DNA from: Mycobacteroides chelonae
GTDB lineage: Bacteria > Actinomycetota > Actinomycetes > Mycobacteriales > Mycobacteriaceae
NCBI GenBank assembly: GCA_014204435.1
Contig: JACHLF010000004.1
Location: forward strand, 62,001-126,000
Direction: 5' to 3'
Length of the DNA stretch: 64,000 nt
A model generated the notes under the pieces. The model searched no databases. It was given only the letters and a program-made list of their open reading frames with translations, and was not told the origin of the DNA. Positions 8,353-17,237 of this stretch are shown here, piece by piece. The translations under genes were made by a program, and so were the position numbers. The first letter of the stretch is position 1. The number at the start of each line of letters is the position of its first letter.

Positions 8353-9570
8353 CTAGGAAAGCCGCTCGATGACCATCGCCATACCCTGGCCGCCGCCGAC
8401 ACACATGGTCTCGACACCAAAGGTCTTGTCGTAGGTGGTCAGGTTGTTCAGCAGGGTCGCGGTGATGCGGGCACCGGTCATACCGAACGGGTGACCCAGG
8501 GCGATCGCACCGCCGGAGACGTTGAGCTTGTCCTCGTCGATACCCAGCTCGCGAGCCGAGCCCAGCACCTGCACCGCGAACGCCTCGTTGATCTCGAACA
8601 GATCGATATCGCCGATCGTCTTGCCCGCGTTGGACAGTGCGCGCTTGACGGCCTCGATCGGTCCCAGACCCATGATCTCGGGGGACAGGCCCGAGACACC
8701 GGTGGAGACGATGCGTGCCAGCGGGGTCAGACCCAGCTCCTTGGCGCGCACGTCACTCATCACGACCAGCGCGGCGGCGCCGTCGTTGAGCGGGCAGGCG
8801 TTACCGGCGGTGATGGTGCCGTTGGGGCGGAACACCGGCTTGAGCTGGCTGATCGCCTCGTAGGTGGTGCCGGCGCGCGGGCCGTCGTCCTTGGACACGA
8901 CGGTGCCGTCGGCGAGGGTCACTGGGGTGATCTCACGCTCGAAAAAGCCATCGGCGATGGCCTTTTCGGCCCGGTTCTGGCTACGTACGCCCCAGTGGTC
9001 CTGGTCCTCGCGGCTGATGCCGGTGTGCAGTGCCACGTTCTCGGCGGTCTGGCCCATCGCGATGTAGACATCGGGGGTCAGGCCGTCGTTGCGCGGGTCA
9101 TGCCACTCTGTGGCACCCTGCGCGGCGGCCACGGTGCGGGCCTCGGCCTCGGCGTACAGCGGGTTGTGGCTATCCGGCCAACCGTCGGAGGTGCCCTTCG
9201 GGAAGTGTGAAACCGTCTCCACGCCAGCGGAAATGAAGACGTCGCCCTCGCCGGCCTTGATGGCGTGGAACGCCATGCGGGTGGTCTGCAGTGAGGACGA
9301 GCAGTAGCGGTTGACGGTGGTGCCGGGCATGAAGTCGTAGCCCAGCTGCACCGCCACGGCGCGGCCGATGTTGAAGCCCGCCTCACCGCCGGGCTGGCCG
9401 CAGCCGAGCATCAGGTCGTCGACGTCCTTGGGGTCGAGTGCGGGCACCTTGTCGAGGGCGGCGCGCACCATCTGCGCGGCCAGGTCATCCGGCCGCATGC
9501 TCACCAGCGAGCCCTTGCCGGCGCGCCCGATCGGGGAGCGGGCAAGGGAAACGATCACGGCTTCGGGCAT
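8353..9570 (-). CDS. acetyl-CoA acetyltransferase (thiolase)
   Basis: A 405-aa thiolase. The nucleophilic cysteine is in NRYCSSSL (C90), GGAIALGHPFGMTGAR carries the catalytic histidine and CVGGGQGMAM the second cysteine. The start ATG at 9570 has CAGGAG a few bases upstream; the much longer open frame upstream is antisense to the GDSL gene. It condenses or cleaves acyl-CoA at the beta-keto position. It corresponds in position to M. tuberculosis fadA3 (from memory). Confidence 0.93.
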   Translation of the reverse strand: MPEAVIVSLARSPIGRAGKGSLVSMRPDDLAAQMVRAALDKVPALDPKDVDDLMLGCGQPGGEAGFNIGRAVAVQLGYDFMPGTTVNRYCSSSLQTTRMAFHAIKAGEGDVFISAGVETVSHFPKGTSDGWPDSHNPLYAEAEARTVAAAQGATEWHDPRNDGLTPDVYIAMGQTAENVALHTGISREDQDHWGVRSQNRAEKAIADGFFEREITPVTLADGTVVSKDDGPRAGTTYEAISQLKPVFRPNGTITAGNACPLNDGAAALVVMSDVRAKELGLTPLARIVSTGVSGLSPEIMGLGPIEAVKRALSNAGKTIGDIDLFEINEAFAVQVLGSARELGIDEDKLNVSGGAIALGHPFGMTGARITATLLNNLTTYDKTFGVETMCVGGGQGMAMVIERLS

Positions 9571-9620
9571 GAAAACTCCTGAATATAGGGGATTTAGTAC
9601 TGGTTCTACTCCCCAGGAAT

Positions 9621-10643
9621 CTAATGCAGCGATACGGCGGGCAGATCGTCGGGCTCGTCGACGCCGGTGGCGATCTCCGCGACGTTGCGTCGCAAGATTC
9701 GGCCCAGGACGCGTATCCGGGCACTCGTGGTCTGCGATTCGGCAGCAGCAGACACCCATGGCAAATCCGGGATGGGTCCACCGGTCCATTCGCCGAGTGA
9801 ATTGGCCAGGGCCGGCAACAACAGCCGCGCTGCCAGCGCATATCCGGCAGCCGACGGGTGATAGTGGTCGTCGGCGAACATCTCCTCGGGTGCCTGCAGG
9901 AACTCCGGGGCCAGCAGGTCGGCAAGCGGAACAGGCACGCCGCCGCTGGCTCGCACCGCCGCGGCCTGGAAATGGGCCAGGCGTAGCCCGCGGGAGCGCA
10001 CCACCGCCCGCAGCGGCTGCGGTATGGCGGTGATCACGCCGAAGTCGGGGCAGGTACCCACCACCACAACCGCGCCGGCGGCGCGCAGACGGCGCACCGC
10101 ATCGCCCAGACGCTGCGCCGAGGCCCGCACCGCGTTGAGCGAGGTCACGTCGTTCGCGCCGATCATCATCACCGCGGCATCCGGCGGCGGGCCGATGATC
10201 GACATGGCGTCGATCTGTGCGGCCAGGCCCTTGGAGGTTGCACCCGATATCGCTTTGGTGGACAGCCGGATTCGCTTGCCGGATTCCTCGGCCAGGCCAC
10301 GTGCCAGCAGCACGCCGGGCACCTCGTCGGGGATGTGGCAGCCGTAGCCGGTGGCCGTTGAATCCCCGAAAATCGCCAGATGTAGGTCGTACTGCACGCC
10401 ACGGCTGTATTTGGTCACCGGAGCGCCGCCGCGCTCGTACACGCCGTCGGCCACCGGGGGAGCGTCGTGAGTCTTCGGGATTACCCGGCGAACCTGCCTG
10501 GCCTGCGCATTCAGGAAGCTGTAGGCACCCCAGACCCCGGTACCCATCGCCGCGCCCGCGGCCCCGGTGCTCAGGGCTGCCCAGATCGTCCGTCTCCGTG
10601 TGGCGAGGATGCTCACGGTGGCTATTTTCATGGACCGCGACAT
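9621..10643 (-). CDS. SGNH/GDSL-type lipase or esterase, membrane anchored or exported
   Basis: A 340-aa protein. The N-terminus has basic residues (RRRT) followed by the hydrophobic stretch IWAALSTGAAGAAMGTGVWG, a signal anchor. The SGNH blocks follow in order: IFGDSTATGYG (nucleophile Ser), SGATSKG, MIGANDVTSLN (block III) and DDHYHPSAAGYALAA (catalytic Asp/His). It is expected to hydrolyse an ester outside the membrane; the substrate is unknown. It matches Rv1075c in position (from memory). Starts at 10643 or 10631 are both possible. Confidence 0.85.
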   Translation of the reverse strand: MSRSMKIATVSILATRRRTIWAALSTGAAGAAMGTGVWGAYSFLNAQARQVRRVIPKTHDAPPVADGVYERGGAPVTKYSRGVQYDLHLAIFGDSTATGYGCHIPDEVPGVLLARGLAEESGKRIRLSTKAISGATSKGLAAQIDAMSIIGPPPDAAVMMIGANDVTSLNAVRASAQRLGDAVRRLRAAGAVVVVGTCPDFGVITAIPQPLRAVVRSRGLRLAHFQAAAVRASGGVPVPLADLLAPEFLQAPEEMFADDHYHPSAAGYALAARLLLPALANSLGEWTGGPIPDLPWVSAAAESQTTSARIRVLGRILRRNVAEIATGVDEPDDLPAVSLH

Positions 10644-10727
10644 ACCGCGCCAGTCCTCTGACCAGCAACACGGGAAATGAGGCGTGGACGATGCGGTATC
10701 GAAAGCGGTTTGTTGCTTGTTGATAGG

Positions 10728-10759
10728 TATAGTTCACCGGTCGCTAGCTGGCAGCTAGC
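10728..10759 (+). promoter_or_regulatory. candidate promoter and operator of the HSL-type hydrolase gene
   Basis: A TATAGT hexamer (10728-10733) is followed 9 nt later by a perfect 7-bp inverted repeat, GCTAGCT-GGC-AGCTAGC (10743-10759), where transcription would begin. No convincing -35 was seen. This is the divergent gap between two lipolytic genes, so the palindrome could be a repressor site. Confidence 0.3.
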
Positions 10760-10806
10760 AGTCTGCAGTGGCACAGGACGCTGGCTAGGCAAAGGAGCCT
10801 GAACAG

Positions 10807-11892
10807 ATGACCGCACCGAAGCGCGCGCCCGAGTATGGGCCTGCGGGGTCTGCTGGAGCCTCGCTGAGTGCCCTGAATACGCTGGTCCGCAACATCCCGA
10901 TGAGCGACGGCGCTGCCGTCGAAGTGATCGAGGACGCGGCAAGTCTGGCCGCGCGGCTACTCGGTTTCGGTGTCCGGATGACGGTGCGCACAGTGCTGCA
11001 GATCGGCAGCCACGCCCCCACACTTCCGTACCCGTTTGGGCTGATCGAAGAGCTGGGCCGCTTCCTGGTTCCCCCGCGCGGCACGGTCAAGGCGACGGTC
11101 ACCCTGCCGAACACCAATGCGCGGTTGATTCGCGCCAAGGGCGTCGGACCGGTGGACGGCACCGGACGCGTGGTGTTGTACCTGCACGGTGGCGCGTTCA
11201 TCGTGGGCGGGCCAAACACCCACAGCGCCTTGGTGTCCACCATCTCCCAGCACGCCGACGCGCCGTGTCTGCTGGTCGACTACCGCATGCCGCCCAAGGC
11301 CTCCCTGGATCAGGCGATCGACGATTGCCTCGACGGGTACCGCTGGCTGCGCGGGCAGGGATACGCGCCGGAACAGATCGTGTTCGCGGGCGATTCGGCC
11401 GGCGGTTTTCTCTCGGTGGCGGTGGCCCAGCGGGTCCTTGCGGAGGACGGCGAGGTGCCGGCCGCGCTGGCGCTCATCTCGCCGCTCATCGAGCTGGATC
11501 CCGCGCCCAAGGTCGACCATGAGAACGCCAAGACCGATGTGATGTTGCCGCCCAATTGCTTTGAGGCGCTCGACAAGATTCTTACCAAGGCCGGTGGTGG
11601 TATCCCGCCGCGGGAGATCATCGACAAGGTCGACGGCCGGATGCCGCAGACGCTGGTGCACTGCTCCGGGTCGGAGGTGCTGCTCTACGACGCCCGACTG
11701 CTGGGGCGCCGCCTTGCCGAGCAGGGTGTTCCGGTGGAGATCAAGGTCTGGCCCGGTCAGATGCATGTCTTCCAGGTGGCCATCAAGATGGTGCCCGAGG
11801 CCAAGAGATCGCTGGCGCAAATCGGCCAGTACATCCGCGATGCGGTGCCCGAGACTTCCTCCACAGAGTTCGTCGCACCCGCCGCGGTCTGA
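10807..11892 (+). CDS. lipU: alpha/beta hydrolase of the hormone-sensitive lipase family (LipU-like)
   Basis: A 361-aa HSL-type esterase with the oxyanion motif LHGGAFIVGG, the nucleophile elbow GDSAGGF and the catalytic histidine in WPGQMHVFQVA. The start has AAAGGAG upstream. No clear signal peptide is seen. It probably cleaves short or medium acyl esters. It lies between a GDSL hydrolase and cbs, as lipU (Rv1076) does in M. tuberculosis (from memory). Confidence 0.9.
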   Translation: MTAPKRAPEYGPAGSAGASLSALNTLVRNIPMSDGAAVEVIEDAASLAARLLGFGVRMTVRTVLQIGSHAPTLPYPFGLIEELGRFLVPPRGTVKATVTLPNTNARLIRAKGVGPVDGTGRVVLYLHGGAFIVGGPNTHSALVSTISQHADAPCLLVDYRMPPKASLDQAIDDCLDGYRWLRGQGYAPEQIVFAGDSAGGFLSVAVAQRVLAEDGEVPAALALISPLIELDPAPKVDHENAKTDVMLPPNCFEALDKILTKAGGGIPPREIIDKVDGRMPQTLVHCSGSEVLLYDARLLGRRLAEQGVPVEIKVWPGQMHVFQVAIKMVPEAKRSLAQIGQYIRDAVPETSSTEFVAPAAV

Positions 11893-11936
11893 TCCCCGCG
11901 GTAGGTCCTGTGCGCGCGGACCACTGGCCGGTCTAA

Positions 11937-11942
11937 TAGCGT
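11937..11942 (+). promoter_or_regulatory. -10 hexamer TAGCGT of cbs (leaderless start)
   Basis: TAGCGT ends 7 nt before the ATG of cbs and no ribosome site is visible, as expected for a leaderless mRNA. Confidence 0.4.
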
Positions 11943-11949
11943 TAGCGGC

Positions 11950-13359
11950 ATGCGCATCGCCCAGCATGTCTCGGATCTGATCGGCAACACCCCCCTCGTC
12001 CGGCTCGACTCGGTGGTGCCCGAGGGATGCGCGACGGTGGCCGCCAAGATCGAATACCTCAATCCCGGCGGCAGCTCCAAGGACCGCATCGCCGTCAAGA
12101 TGATCGAGGCGGCCGAGGAGGCGGGCCTGCTCAAGCCCGGCGGCACCATCGTCGAACCCACGTCCGGTAACACCGGCGTCGGATTGGCGCTGGTCGCGCA
12201 GCGCAAGGGTTATCGCTGCGTATTCGTGTGCCCGGACAAGGTCAGCGAGGACAAGCGGAATGTGTTGCGGGCCTATGGTGCCGAGGTCGTGGTGTGCCCC
12301 ACGGCCGTTCCGCCGGAGCACCCCGACAGCTATTACAACGTCTCGGACCGGCTGGTGCGTGAGATCGAGGGCGCCTGGAAGCCCGATCAGTACTCCAATC
12401 CGAACGGCCCCGCCAGTCACTACGAGAGCACCGGCCCGGAGATCTGGGCCGATACCGACGGCAAAATCACCCATTTCGTCGCCGGGGTAGGCACCGGCGG
12501 AACCATCACCGGCGCGGGCCGTTACCTCAAGGAGGTCTCCGGGGGCCGCGCAATAGGCGAGGTGAAGGTTGTCGGTGCCGATCCGGAGGGATCTGTCTAT
12601 TCCGGTGGTACGGGCCGCCCGTATCTCGTCGAGGGTGTGGGAGAGGATTTTTGGCCCACCGCGTACGACCCCAGCGTGGTCGACGAGGTGATCGCGGTAT
12701 CGGATGCGGACTCGTTCGAGATGACTCGCCGCCTCGCCCGCGAAGAGGGCCTGCTGGTCGGCGGATCCTGCGGCATGGCGGTGGTCGCGGCAATTCGTTT
12801 GGCGGAGAAGGTCGGACCCGACGGTCTGGTGGTGGTGCTGCTTCCCGACGGCGGACGCGGATATCTGTCCAAGGTGTTCAACGACGCCTGGATGTCCTCC
12901 TATGGATTTCTGCGTAGCCGTCTGGACGGCAGCATCTCCGAGCCCACCGTCGGCGACGTGCTGCGTGGAAAGTCAGGGGCGCTACCGGATTTGGTGCACA
13001 CCCATCCGTCGGAGACCGTCCGCGACGCCATCGAGATCTTGCGCGAGTATGGAGTGTCGCAGATGCCGGTCGTCGGTGCCGAACCACCCGTGATGGCCGG
13101 CGAGGTGGCCGGGTCGGTGTCCGAAAGAGAGCTGCTGTCAGCGGTGTTCGAGGGCCGGGCACAACTCGCCGATGCGGTGTCTGAGCACATGAGTCCGCCG
13201 TTGCCGCTCGTGGGTTCCGGTGAGCCGCTGAGCACCGCGGGGTCCATGCTGCGCGACACCGATGCGGTCATGGTTGTCGACGAGGGCAAGCCCGTCGGCG
13301 TCATTACCCGCCACGACCTGCTGGGATTCGTTTCCTCGGGCAGGGGCGTACGGCTCTGA
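11950..13359 (+). CDS. cbs: cystathionine beta-synthase
   Basis: A 469-aa PLP enzyme. The catalytic domain (about residues 1-320) has LNPGGSSKDRIA with the Schiff-base lysine, VEPTSGNTGVGLALVA and the glycine-rich phosphate loop GVGTGGTITGAG. Two C-terminal CBS motifs (about 335-460) follow, with GVSQMPVVGAE and DAVMVVDEGKPVGVITRHDL. It joins serine and homocysteine into cystathionine (reverse transsulfuration); metB lies two genes downstream, so both directions of transsulfuration are encoded here. It matches Rv1077. Confidence 0.94.
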   Translation: MRIAQHVSDLIGNTPLVRLDSVVPEGCATVAAKIEYLNPGGSSKDRIAVKMIEAAEEAGLLKPGGTIVEPTSGNTGVGLALVAQRKGYRCVFVCPDKVSEDKRNVLRAYGAEVVVCPTAVPPEHPDSYYNVSDRLVREIEGAWKPDQYSNPNGPASHYESTGPEIWADTDGKITHFVAGVGTGGTITGAGRYLKEVSGGRAIGEVKVVGADPEGSVYSGGTGRPYLVEGVGEDFWPTAYDPSVVDEVIAVSDADSFEMTRRLAREEGLLVGGSCGMAVVAAIRLAEKVGPDGLVVVLLPDGGRGYLSKVFNDAWMSSYGFLRSRLDGSISEPTVGDVLRGKSGALPDLVHTHPSETVRDAIEILREYGVSQMPVVGAEPPVMAGEVAGSVSERELLSAVFEGRAQLADAVSEHMSPPLPLVGSGEPLSTAGSMLRDTDAVMVVDEGKPVGVITRHDLLGFVSSGRGVRL

Positions 13360-13360
13360 A

Positions 13361-13372
13361 TTTGGCGCCAAA
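13361..13372. repeat. 12-bp perfect palindrome between cbs and the RDD gene
   Basis: TTTGGCGCCAAA begins two bases after the cbs stop. It is short and has no flanking T-run. It could be a protein site in front of the next gene or may have no function. Confidence 0.25.
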
Positions 13373-13465
13373 TCGTTTCACGGAAGCCAACCTGTGGAAA
13401 CGCTGAACGCGTAATGTCCTCTGTTGCTCTACGCTCACGCGTGTCATACGAACTGGAGGATAATC

Positions 13466-14038
13466 GTGACCGAAGTTCCACCACCCCCGCCGCAGGGTCC
13501 GGGTGCATACCCGCCGCCTCCTCCGGCAGCCGGCGCACCAGCCCTGCCGGGCGGTAATTTCGAAATCTGGATCCGGCGTGTCGGTGCGTACATCATCGAC
13601 GCCATCCCGGTGGCTCTGCTGAGCGGTATCGGCGGCGGAATCGCGGGCGGCACCGCTACGACCGCGGATTGCCTCGGCGAGTCCTACGGCGACCCCATGA
13701 CCGGCGGAATGAGCTACATCAGCTGCCAGCCGGAGTACACCGGCGTGGGCTGGGCGGCCTACATTCTGTTCACCCTGGCGGCGATCGCGTTCGCAGTGTG
13801 GAACTGGGGCCTCAAGCAGGGCACCACCGGATCGAGCCTCGGCAAGGGCCTGCTCGGCATCCGGGTCCTCGGAGAGGCGACCGGCCAGCCGATCGGATTC
13901 GGCATGTCGGTTGTCCGCCAGATCGCGCACTTCCTGGACGCGGTCATCTGTTACATCGGCTTCCTGCTGCCGCTGTTCACCGCGAAGCGCCAGACGATCG
14001 CCGACATGCTAGTGAAGACCGTCGTCGTTCCCAAGTAG
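13466..14038 (+). CDS. RDD-family membrane protein with proline-rich N-terminus (Pra-like)
   Basis: A 190-aa protein. I chose the GTG at 13466 because GGAGGA lies 5 nt upstream; an upstream in-frame ATG lacks a ribosome site. Residues 1-30 are rich in proline and glycine (TEVPPPPPQGPGAYPPPPP). The RDD domain follows with WIRRVGAYIIDAIPVALL, a second membrane segment around YILFTLAAIAFAVWNW, and a third near AVICYIGFLLPLF. It is a short relative of the M. tuberculosis 36-kDa proline-rich antigen (pra, Rv1078), which occupies the same position. The function is unknown. Confidence 0.85.
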   Translation: MTEVPPPPPQGPGAYPPPPPAAGAPALPGGNFEIWIRRVGAYIIDAIPVALLSGIGGGIAGGTATTADCLGESYGDPMTGGMSYISCQPEYTGVGWAAYILFTLAAIAFAVWNWGLKQGTTGSSLGKGLLGIRVLGEATGQPIGFGMSVVRQIAHFLDAVICYIGFLLPLFTAKRQTIADMLVKTVVVPK

Positions 14039-14088
14039 AAGTAATCCGTCAGGCGGCGCTGGGCTGTCTCACCTTCACCGGTCCGGTA

Positions 14089-14094
14089 TAGGCT
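14089..14094 (+). promoter_or_regulatory. -10 hexamer TAGGCT of metB
   Basis: TAGGCT ends 8 nt before the metB ATG with no ribosome site between, consistent with a leaderless or near-leaderless transcript. Confidence 0.4.
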
Positions 14095-14102
14095 CGGACC
14101 CG

Positions 14103-15275
14103 ATGAGTGAGCAGCGCAGCGCCGCCGACGCGTCTCGGTGGCAAGGGTTTTCCACACGGGCCATCCATGGTGGCTTCCACGCCGATCCGCAGACTGGCGC
14201 GGTCAACGTGCCGATCTACGCCAGCTCGACCTTCGCCCAGGACGGTGTCGGGCAGCTGCGTGGCGGTTTCGAATACGCACGCACCGGCAACCCGACGCGT
14301 GCGGTCCTCGAATCCTCCCTGGCGGCACTGGAAGACGCCCACTTCGGCAGGGCGTTCGCGTCCGGAATGGCCGCCACCGACTGCGTGTTGCGTGCCCTGC
14401 TGCGACCCGGCGATCACCTGATCATTCCCAACGATGCCTACGGCGGCACCTTCCGCCTGATCGACAAGGTGTTCTCGCAGTGGGGAATTAGTCATACGCC
14501 GGTGCCGGTGGCCGATGTCGACGCCGTTGCCGCGGCGATCACCTCCAGCACCAAACTGATCTGGCTGGAGACACCGACCAACCCCCTGCTGAGCATCGCC
14601 GATATTGCGGCAGTGTCCCAGGTGGCAACCGAGCACTCCGTGAAGCTCTTGGTGGACAACACCTTCGCCTCGCCCGCCTTGCAGCAGCCGCTGAACCTCG
14701 GTGCCGACATCGCGCTGCATTCGACCACCAAATACATTGGCGGACATTCCGATGTGGTGGGTGGCGCGTTGCTCACTAACGACGAGGAGCTGGACACCGC
14801 GTTCGCGTTCCTGCAGAACGGCGCGGGTGCCGTCCCAGGTCCGTTCGATGCCTACCTGACCTACCGGGGCATCAAGACGCTGGCCTTGCGTATGCAGCGG
14901 CACAGCGAGAACGCCCAGGTGGTCGCCGAGTTTCTGGCCGCTCACCCGGCCGTCACGCAGACGATCTACCCGGGGCTGGACAGCCACCCCGGCCATGCGG
15001 TCGCGGCAAAGCAGATGCGTGGATTTGGCGGGATGGTCAGCGTCCGATTGGCGGGCGGGCGTCAGGCCGCGCTCGACTTGTGCTCGCGAACAGAACTTTT
15101 CATTCTGGCTGAGTCCTTGGGCGGTGTGGAGTCGCTGATCGAGCACCCGGGCGCCATGACGCACGCGTCGACGGCCGGGTCGCTGCTGGAGGTGCCCGAG
15201 GACTTGGTGCGGCTGTCGGTGGGCATTGAAGAGATCGGCGACCTAATCGGCGACCTGGAACAGGCGTTGCGCTAG
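14103..15275 (+). CDS. metB: cystathionine gamma-synthase
   Basis: A 390-aa Cys/Met-metabolism PLP enzyme. It has YARTGNPTRAVLE and FASGMAATDCVLRALL, the pre-lysine segment VKLLVDNTFASP, and HSTTKYIGGHSDVVGGAL with the PLP lysine. The C-terminus has SLGGVESLIEHPGAMTH. It makes cystathionine from O-succinylhomoserine or O-acetylhomoserine and cysteine. It corresponds to Rv1079. Its stop is interlocked with the stop of the convergent GPP34 gene on a shared CTAG. Confidence 0.92.
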   Translation: MSEQRSAADASRWQGFSTRAIHGGFHADPQTGAVNVPIYASSTFAQDGVGQLRGGFEYARTGNPTRAVLESSLAALEDAHFGRAFASGMAATDCVLRALLRPGDHLIIPNDAYGGTFRLIDKVFSQWGISHTPVPVADVDAVAAAITSSTKLIWLETPTNPLLSIADIAAVSQVATEHSVKLLVDNTFASPALQQPLNLGADIALHSTTKYIGGHSDVVGGALLTNDEELDTAFAFLQNGAGAVPGPFDAYLTYRGIKTLALRMQRHSENAQVVAEFLAAHPAVTQTIYPGLDSHPGHAVAAKQMRGFGGMVSVRLAGGRQAALDLCSRTELFILAESLGGVESLIEHPGAMTHASTAGSLLEVPEDLVRLSVGIEEIGDLIGDLEQALR

Positions 15276-15943
15276 CCCATTGAATGCAGGGCCGCCGAGA
15301 TCACCGCGGCGGTCACCGCGAGATTGACCGCCGGGCCGCGATTATCGCGAGTCTGGGCCGCCCATCCGCCGTCGGCGATGGTCTGCGACCACCGGGACAC
15401 CTGCTGCTTGCCGACGGGATCGAGGCTCAAGATCGCGTCGAATCCATTGACCCCGTGCAGCACTGCGATGATCGCGGCGGTGCTGGGCGCGGGCGGCGCG
15501 TAGTGGAACAGCACGTCCGTGACGCCCTGGCGCACGGCATTCGCGCGTTCGTTGTTGGTCACCGGCCAGTACTTCTCGGGGAAGAGGCGGCTGCCCATGC
15601 GGACCGTGTGGATATCGCCGGTGATCTCCAGCCGGTGCAGTATCTGGGAGTTCGCTCCGCGGCCGACCTTGGTGATCGCCTCGGCCGGGCTCATTGGCCG
15701 CCGCCGGAGCCGGTGCACGGCACGGTCGAGCACCGGATCGCCCGTATGCGGGGCGTTGAGCACCAGCAGATGGCCGGCCTTCGCCGGCTCGCCGTGGGTG
15801 GCCGGTCGAACGCGTTGGGCCAGAGCAAGATCCAGCACAATGGCGGCGGCCAGGGCCTGCGTGCGCCGATTCTTGTGCAGTAGCGGCCGTCCCGAGGCAT
15901 TGTTCAGCAACAGAAGCAGGAGGTCTTCCGCAATCTGTGGCAT
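15272..15943 (-). CDS. GPP34 (GOLPH3-like) family protein
   Basis: A 223-aa protein beginning at ATG 15943 with MPQIAEDLLLLLLNNASGRP, the family's leucine-rich opening. Further signatures are AAAIVLDLALAQRVRP, PVLDRAVHRLRRR and FPEKYWPVTNNERANAVRQGV. Related domains bind phosphoinositides in eukaryotes; the bacterial role is unknown. A 52-codon extension of the frame upstream is antisense to ilvA and lacks similarity. It is convergent with metB. It is absent from the M. tuberculosis gene order here as I recall it. Confidence 0.82.
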   Translation of the reverse strand: MPQIAEDLLLLLLNNASGRPLLHKNRRTQALAAAIVLDLALAQRVRPATHGEPAKAGHLLVLNAPHTGDPVLDRAVHRLRRRPMSPAEAITKVGRGANSQILHRLEITGDIHTVRMGSRLFPEKYWPVTNNERANAVRQGVTDVLFHYAPPAPSTAAIIAVLHGVNGFDAILSLDPVGKQQVSRWSQTIADGGWAAQTRDNRGPAVNLAVTAAVISAALHSMG

Positions 15944-15972
15944 GAGGGGACAATAGCGGCAGAACTGGTGAC

Positions 15973-17229
15973 ATGATGCCTGGCATGGGCATTGAGACAG
16001 CGGGAGCAACAGGGTTGGTGTCGGTCCAGGAGATTCAGGAGGTGGCCGATCGCCTGGCCCCTGTGATACGGCGCACACCGATGGTGGCCTTCCGTGCACT
16101 CAGCGACCGCTGCGGTCACGAGGTGCGGCTCAAGTGTGAAAACTTGCAACGCACAGGATCTTTCAAACCGCGCGGAGCCTACAACCGGATCAGCCTGCTA
16201 CCCGGGGACCAGCGGGTGAACGGCGTGGTGGCGGCCAGTGCCGGTAATCACGCCCAGGGCGTGGCCTGGGCCGCGACCACGCTGGGCATTCAGTCCACGG
16301 TGTTCATGCCGGTCGGGGCCGCGCTGCCCAAGATCGTCGCGACCCGCGCCTACGGCGCGACCGTGCACCTCACCGGTGCCACCATCGACGACGCGCTGCT
16401 GGCCGCGACGGAGTTCGCGGTCGAGACCGGTGCGGTACTGATCCATCCGTTCGATCATCGCGACGTCGTGGCTGGGCAGGCCACCGTCGGGCTGGAGATC
16501 CTAGAGCAGCTTCCTGAGGTCGGCACCATCGTGGTGCCCGCGGGTGGTGGCGGGCTCGTCGCGGGTATCGCGGCGGTGGTCAAGGCCGCCCGACCGGAGG
16601 TGCGGATCGTCGCGGTGCAGGCCGCGGGGGCGGCCGCCTGGCCGGTGTCGCTCAAAGCCGGGCATCCGGTGGCACTGGAGTCCATGGAGACCATGGCCGA
16701 CGGCATCGCTGTCGGCAAGCCGGGTGCGGTCCCGTTCGAGCATGTGGCCGCTTTGGTCGACGACGTGGTGACGGTCAGCGAGGAGGCGCTCTCCCGCGGG
16801 CTGCTGCTCTGCCTGGAGCGGGCCAAGCTGGTGGTGGAACCGGCCGGTGCCGCTGCGGTGGCCGCCCTGCTCACCCTGTCCGCCGAGGAGCTGGGTCTCA
16901 CCGGGCCGGTGTGCGCGGTGCTCTCGGGCGGAAACATCGACCCGCTGCTGCTCACCCATGTCATCACGCACGGTCTGCGGGCGGCCGGGAGGTATCTGAC
17001 GGTGCGGGTGACCGTGGCCGACGCGCCGGGTGGTCTCTCGGGTCTCCTGGACGTATTCCGGGTGTCCGGTGCCAGCGTCGTGGACGTCACGCACTGGCGC
17101 AACAGTGAGCGGCTGCGGCTGGGAGAGGTGGATGTGTTGGCGACCGTCGAGACACGGGGGCCACAACACCGTCAGGCCGTCCTCGACGCAATCGTCGCGG
17201 CCGGCCTGACGGTTCAAGAAGAGCGGTAG
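15973..17229 (+). CDS. ilvA: threonine ammonia-lyase (threonine dehydratase)
   Basis: A 418-aa fold-type II PLP enzyme. The lysine is in RTGSFKPRGAYNRIS, followed by GVVAASAGNHAQGVAWAA and the phosphate loop VPAGGGGLVAGIAAV. An ACT-like C-terminal region (about 330-415: VTVADAPGGLSGLLDVFRV) suggests allosteric control. It deaminates threonine to 2-oxobutanoate for isoleucine synthesis. The exact start is unsure (15973, or 15985 at MGIETAG). In M. tuberculosis ilvA lies elsewhere, so this is a local difference in gene order. Confidence 0.9.
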   Translation: MMPGMGIETAGATGLVSVQEIQEVADRLAPVIRRTPMVAFRALSDRCGHEVRLKCENLQRTGSFKPRGAYNRISLLPGDQRVNGVVAASAGNHAQGVAWAATTLGIQSTVFMPVGAALPKIVATRAYGATVHLTGATIDDALLAATEFAVETGAVLIHPFDHRDVVAGQATVGLEILEQLPEVGTIVVPAGGGGLVAGIAAVVKAARPEVRIVAVQAAGAAAWPVSLKAGHPVALESMETMADGIAVGKPGAVPFEHVAALVDDVVTVSEEALSRGLLLCLERAKLVVEPAGAAAVAALLTLSAEELGLTGPVCAVLSGGNIDPLLLTHVITHGLRAAGRYLTVRVTVADAPGGLSGLLDVFRVSGASVVDVTHWRNSERLRLGEVDVLATVETRGPQHRQAVLDAIVAAGLTVQEER

Positions 17230-17237
17230 GTGAAGCC

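Noticed and set aside
9571-10737. Upstream extension of the thiolase frame (794 codons in total)
   Set aside because: The thiolase motif starts at 9570, and the extension is the shadow of the GDSL gene on the same strand in another frame.
10957-12474. Long open frame on the minus strand (505 codons) over lipU and cbs
   Set aside because: It is antisense to two clear enzymes, has no family motif and is rich in His, Gly and Arg, as expected for a shadow frame in GC-rich DNA.
14049-15164. Minus-strand open frame of 371 codons over metB
   Set aside because: Same reason: metB has all PLP motifs, and the opposite strand shows only shadow composition.
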